A stretch of 16,612 bases of DNA from Campylobacterota bacterium (GTDB taxonomy: Bacteria > Campylobacterota > Campylobacteria > Campylobacterales > Sulfurovaceae), in NCBI GenBank assembly GCA_022600655.1, contig JAHZJZ010000294.1:1-16612 (forward strand), written 5' to 3'. The notes below the pieces were generated by a model, which worked only from the letters and a program-made list of their open reading frames with translations, had not been told where the DNA came from and ran no database searches. Position numbers and translations under genes: made by a program. Positions 13,694 through 16,612 of the stretch are shown here, piece by piece. Numbering within the stretch: the first letter of the stretch is position 1; each line of letters opens with the position of its first letter.

Positions 13694-14990
13694 AACCATA
13701 ATGAGTCTACTTCAGAACCGATTGATATGGATAGTTCTTATATTAGGCGTACTCATACGAATACTCTATTTTCAAAAGTTTGGTATTATGCTTTTTCAGC
13801 ATGATTGGCATGGACATATAGAGTTGATTAAGTATATGGCTGAAAATCGTGATATTCCTGCCATCCCCAATAAAGGTTGGGAGTACCCTCAGCAGTCACT
13901 TTACTATATAATTACTGCTACACTTTATGCAGTTTCTTCTAGTTGGGGATTTAGTGAACAAGAGGCACTCTATGGCTTAGGATACTTCTCTCTTTTTTGT
14001 TCTTTTATCTTTTTAATATACGGTTATCGTTTATTACAACTACTAACATCAAGCAGATGGGTTCAAACTGTTTCCATGACCTTTCTAGCACTGACCCCCT
14101 CTTTAGTCTATATGAGTGCAAGAATCAACAATGATGTTCTCGTTATGGCTCTCTCCTCTATGGCTCTCTTCTATACCGTTAGAAGCTATCAGCATGGGTT
14201 TCAAAAGGGGTTTTATATTGCTTTGTTGAGTGTAAGCCTACTCTTTTTAACTAAAGTTTCATCTGCTTCCATAGAGCTATTTCTGTTTGCTCTGTTATTA
14301 ATTTCCTATTTTCAAGTTAAACAGTCAGAGTTGAAACTACTTAAAAAACAGCTTTTTATATATGGTTTAGTAGGCGTTTTTCTACTCTCGATGACCCTAT
14401 GGAGGCTCTATGTACCATTAGAAGAGAGTTTTTATATGGTCAACAGTACAGAGTTTCCTAAACAGACACTAGAGGTACTTGATAGTAGTTACTTTGGTAC
14501 GTTTCATTTTTATGACTTAATCACAGCGGGACAGAGTCATGTTTTTGGTGAAGATAGCGTAAGACACTCTTTTTTAACATATCAGTATGGGACAATGTTT
14601 TTTGGAGAGTTTGATTATGCATTCTTTTGGAATAAAACAGAGTTTTTACCGATTGTTATGCAGGGTATGTTGCTTTTTGGGTTACTATATATAATGGGGT
14701 TTATAGGGTATTTAATTCATTTTTTTAAAGAGAAGATGGTTAATAAAATACTCTTTGGTGTATTGTTGATTAATTTGATGTTAATTTTAAAGTTTATTTT
14801 CTCTTATCCTTCTGTTTGTAATACTGACTTTAGATATTTTGTAAGTTCATTTATAATCTTTGCATTGGTCTTTGCTCAAGGGTTATACTATCTGAGCAGT
14901 TACTATAAGATAATCAGAGATGTTTTTACTATGTTGGTTGTGGGGCTAGTTTTGATTGAGTTACTGTTTTTTTATGGATTAATGATGTAG
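13686..14990 (+). CDS. second GT-C-like polytopic glycosyltransferase (ArnT/PMT_2-like)
   Basis: A 434-residue protein with about ten hydrophobic helices. After the first helix (about 12-29) the first outer loop carries FQHDWHGHIELIKYM, with D40 where GT-C enzymes keep their catalytic acid. WEYPQQSLYYII (65-76) occupies the position of the usual PPLYY segment, and SARINND (144-150) fits the loop ahead of a later helix. A larger outer loop (about 246-305) precedes the C-terminal helices. This is the pattern of GT39/GT83-like enzymes that use polyprenyl-phosphate sugars, although sequence similarity to a named family is weak. It is much shorter than the PMT-like protein upstream and lacks the inserted beta domain. 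AAGGAG lies eight bases before the ATG. Last gene of the operon, followed by a terminator. Confidence 0.75.
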   Translation: MLRTIMSLLQNRLIWIVLILGVLIRILYFQKFGIMLFQHDWHGHIELIKYMAENRDIPAIPNKGWEYPQQSLYYIITATLYAVSSSWGFSEQEALYGLGYFSLFCSFIFLIYGYRLLQLLTSSRWVQTVSMTFLALTPSLVYMSARINNDVLVMALSSMALFYTVRSYQHGFQKGFYIALLSVSLLFLTKVSSASIELFLFALLLISYFQVKQSELKLLKKQLFIYGLVGVFLLSMTLWRLYVPLEESFYMVNSTEFPKQTLEVLDSSYFGTFHFYDLITAGQSHVFGEDSVRHSFLTYQYGTMFFGEFDYAFFWNKTEFLPIVMQGMLLFGLLYIMGFIGYLIHFFKEKMVNKILFGVLLINLMLILKFIFSYPSVCNTDFRYFVSSFIIFALVFAQGLYYLSSYYKIIRDVFTMLVVGLVLIELLFFYGLMM

Positions 14991-14995
14991 AGAGA

Positions 14996-15016
14996 AGACA
15001 AGGCAAAGCCTTGTCT
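14996..15016. terminator. bidirectional terminator between the glycosylation operon and glnA
   Basis: A 9-bp perfect stem (AGACAAGGC / GCCTTGTCT) with an AAA loop sits in the 32-base gap between two convergent stop codons. Neither side has a long T run. The AGGCAAAGCCT core is identical to that of the terminator at 788-812. Confidence 0.65.
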
Positions 15017-15022
15017 CTTAGA

Positions 15023-16450
15023 TTAACATGAATAAGTAGTTTTAAACTCAAATCCTGTAGGTCTTGCCTCATCTTCATGAACTTGGCTTTGGAACATATA
15101 AAGTCTATAAGCGTTGATAAACTCTTTAGTCATAACAGGTTCTAAGAATTCGTAATCACTTCTAAGACCTTCAAGTGCTTCTCTTAAAGTTCTTGGCATT
15201 TGAGGAATGTTTTGCTCTTTAATCTCATCAAGTGTAAGCTCAAATAGGTCGATATCCATTGGTCCAACAGGTACATCAGCATTTTTAATACCATCAAGAC
15301 CTGCCAACATAAGTACTGCAAAACAAAGGTAAGGACATGCTGTTGAATCTGGGAATCTAGTCTCAATTCTAGTAGCCATCTCACCTGAACCATAAGGGAT
15401 ACGACAAGCAGCCGAACGGTTTTGGCTAGAGTATGTTAAGATACTTGGAGCTTCAAATCCAGGTACTAATCTCTTATATGAGTTTGTACTTGGGTTGGTA
15501 AATGATGAAACAGCACCTGAGTGTCTAAAAATACCACCAAGGTAGTTAAGTGCCATTGGGCTTAAGTTTGCATACTCACCCTCTTTATAGAATAGGTTTT
15601 TACCATCTTTCCAGATTGATTGGTGTACATGCATACCGTTACCGTTATCACCATATAGTGGTTTTGGCATAAATGTTGCAGTTTTACCATTGAGGTGTGC
15701 AATCATCTTAACAACATACTTGTACTTCTGTACATTATCAGCAGCCTCTATAAGTCCACCAAATTTGATACCAATCTCACCTTGTGCTTGTGCAACTTCA
15801 TGGTGACCTAACATTACAGTTAGACCTACATCTTCCATTACTTGCATCATCTCTGCACGAAGGTCAACCATTGTATCTGTTGGCATTGTTGGGAAGTAAC
15901 CACCTTTTGTTCCTGGTCTGTGACCCATGTTACCCATCTCGTATGATGTATCACGGCTCCACTCACCCTCTTCAGACTCTACTCTGTATCCAGTTGTATT
16001 AATCCCTGACCAGATTTTTACATCATCAAAGATAAAGAACTCATTTTCTGGACCAAAGAACGCATCATCACCAACACCAGACTCTTCCATATATTTTAAA
16101 GTCTTTTTAGCAATAGATCTTGGACATCTCTCATAGAGGTCTTCTTTATAGATATCATAAACATCACAGATAACAATGATTGTGCTATCAGCTGTAAACG
16201 GGTCAAGGAATGCTGTTGGAACATCAGGTTTAAGTATCATATCTGATTTTTCAATTGGTTGCCAGTTTTCGATTGAAGATCCATCAAACGGAAGACCTGC
16301 CTCCAATAGACCAGCATCTACTGCACTCATTCTGTAGCTGATGTGATGCCAAGCACCTTTGATGTCTGTAAATCTAAAGTCTACAAACTCAACTTCATTA
16401 TCTTCACAGAATTTAAAAAACTCATCTACATTGTTTACAAATTTACCCAT
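15023..16450 (-). CDS. glnA: type I glutamine synthetase
   Basis: GlnA makes glutamine from glutamate, ammonia and ATP, as a dodecamer in the cytoplasm. The 475 residues carry the signatures LPFDGSSI (53-60), FGPENEFFIFD (132-142), HHEVAQAQGEI (216-226), NGNGMHVHQS (269-278), NPSTNSYKRLVPG (319-331) and RIETRFPDSTACPYL (361-375). At the adenylylation site, where E. coli has NLYDLPPEE with Tyr397, this protein reads DLFELTLDE with Phe403, so GlnE-type adenylylation is not possible. H. pylori GlnA also has Phe at this position. Control is presumably at transcription or by feedback. ATG 16450 is preceded by AGGAGA. The gene converges on the glycosylation operon. Confidence 0.98.
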   Translation of the reverse strand: MGKFVNNVDEFFKFCEDNEVEFVDFRFTDIKGAWHHISYRMSAVDAGLLEAGLPFDGSSIENWQPIEKSDMILKPDVPTAFLDPFTADSTIIVICDVYDIYKEDLYERCPRSIAKKTLKYMEESGVGDDAFFGPENEFFIFDDVKIWSGINTTGYRVESEEGEWSRDTSYEMGNMGHRPGTKGGYFPTMPTDTMVDLRAEMMQVMEDVGLTVMLGHHEVAQAQGEIGIKFGGLIEAADNVQKYKYVVKMIAHLNGKTATFMPKPLYGDNGNGMHVHQSIWKDGKNLFYKEGEYANLSPMALNYLGGIFRHSGAVSSFTNPSTNSYKRLVPGFEAPSILTYSSQNRSAACRIPYGSGEMATRIETRFPDSTACPYLCFAVLMLAGLDGIKNADVPVGPMDIDLFELTLDEIKEQNIPQMPRTLREALEGLRSDYEFLEPVMTKEFINAYRLYMFQSQVHEDEARPTGFEFKTTYSC

Positions 16451-16480
16451 TTGTTTCTCCTAAAATTTAAAATTCCTACC

Positions 16481-16486
16481 ATTGTA
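16481..16486 (-). promoter_or_regulatory. possible -10 box of glnA
   Basis: TACAAT on the minus strand lies 30 bases before the ATG, giving a leader of about 24 bases that contains the AGGAGA site. No clear -35 is present. Confidence 0.4.
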
Positions 16487-16520
16487 ACGGAAACTTTTTG
16501 AAATACATAGCGTTTTATGA

Positions 16521-16612
16521 TTAAAAAGTAATCAATTTTTGCTGTCGCTGTTCAAAAGTAACAGCTTGTGTATATCCTACACGTTTTGCAAGTTTGGTAA
16601 CTTCATAGATCG
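16521..16612 (-). CDS. partial CDS, C-terminal end of an unidentified protein
   Basis: An open minus-strand frame enters from the window edge and runs 29 codons to TAA (16523-16521). The peptide starts IYEVTKLAKRVGYTQAVTF and continues with the Gln/Arg/Lys-rich stretch EQRQQKLITF. It is hydrophilic and gene-like and ends 70 bases before the glnA start, which is room enough for the glnA promoter. It is too short to assign to a family. Confidence 0.5.
   Translation of the reverse strand, partial: IYEVTKLAKRVGYTQAVTFEQRQQKLITF

Overview
The window is an AT-rich bacterial chromosome segment, most likely from a free-living Campylobacterota (Epsilonproteobacteria) of the Sulfurovum/Sulfurimonas kind. 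The grounds are: the order rpsB-tsf-ABC ATPase, which I recall from Campylobacter jejuni; an EF-Ts of about 350 residues; a type I glutamine synthetase with Phe at the adenylylation position, as in Helicobacter pylori; promoters with a clear TATAAT-like -10 but usually no recognisable -35; and strong AAGGAG-type ribosome sites. The genus is inference. No tRNA, rRNA, CRISPR array, insertion sequence or phage gene was seen.

Layout. Positions 1-1856 (+) carry an outer-membrane beta-barrel protein with a strong terminator, an AMIN-like lipoprotein, and a YfgD-type ArsC-family reductase. Positions 1947-5350 (-) carry an ankyrin protein, then a large secreted beta-propeller protein with a duplicated GW-type N-terminal module, then a 50-residue lipoprotein ten bases downstream. 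A two-hairpin REP-like element lies in the convergent gap at 1872-1926. Positions 5429-6977 (+) hold an OmpR-type response regulator with no Shine-Dalgarno site and no kinase nearby, followed 13 bases later by panC. Positions 6984-9864 (-) hold rpsB, tsf, an ABC ATPase and a 39-residue membrane protein, read in that order; ribosomal protein S2 carries an extra C-terminal helix-hairpin-helix-like domain. Positions 15023-16450 (-) hold glnA, and the last 92 bases hold the probable tail of another minus-strand gene.

The most notable block is 10158-14990 (+), a five-gene operon ended by a terminator. It encodes a protein-O-mannosyltransferase-like GT-C enzyme (GT39/PMT) with an inserted periplasmic beta domain, a GtrB/dolichyl-phosphate-mannose-synthase-like GT2, a GtrA-type membrane protein, an unknown two-helix membrane protein, and a second GT-C-like enzyme. 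The parts form a coherent chain: GT2 loads a sugar on polyprenyl phosphate at the inner face, GtrA helps move it across, and one or two GT-C enzymes use it on the periplasmic side. This would be a lipid-phosphate-sugar glycosylation module, possibly PMT-type O-glycosylation of proteins, distinct from the en-bloc Pgl oligosaccharyltransferase system known in Campylobacter. The acceptor and the sugar cannot be read from the sequence.

The only gene-free stretch near 300 bases is 9865-10157, between the divergent rpsB and glycosylation operons. It holds the rpsB promoter and a leader of about 136 nt on one side, and the leader of the PMT-like gene on the other.
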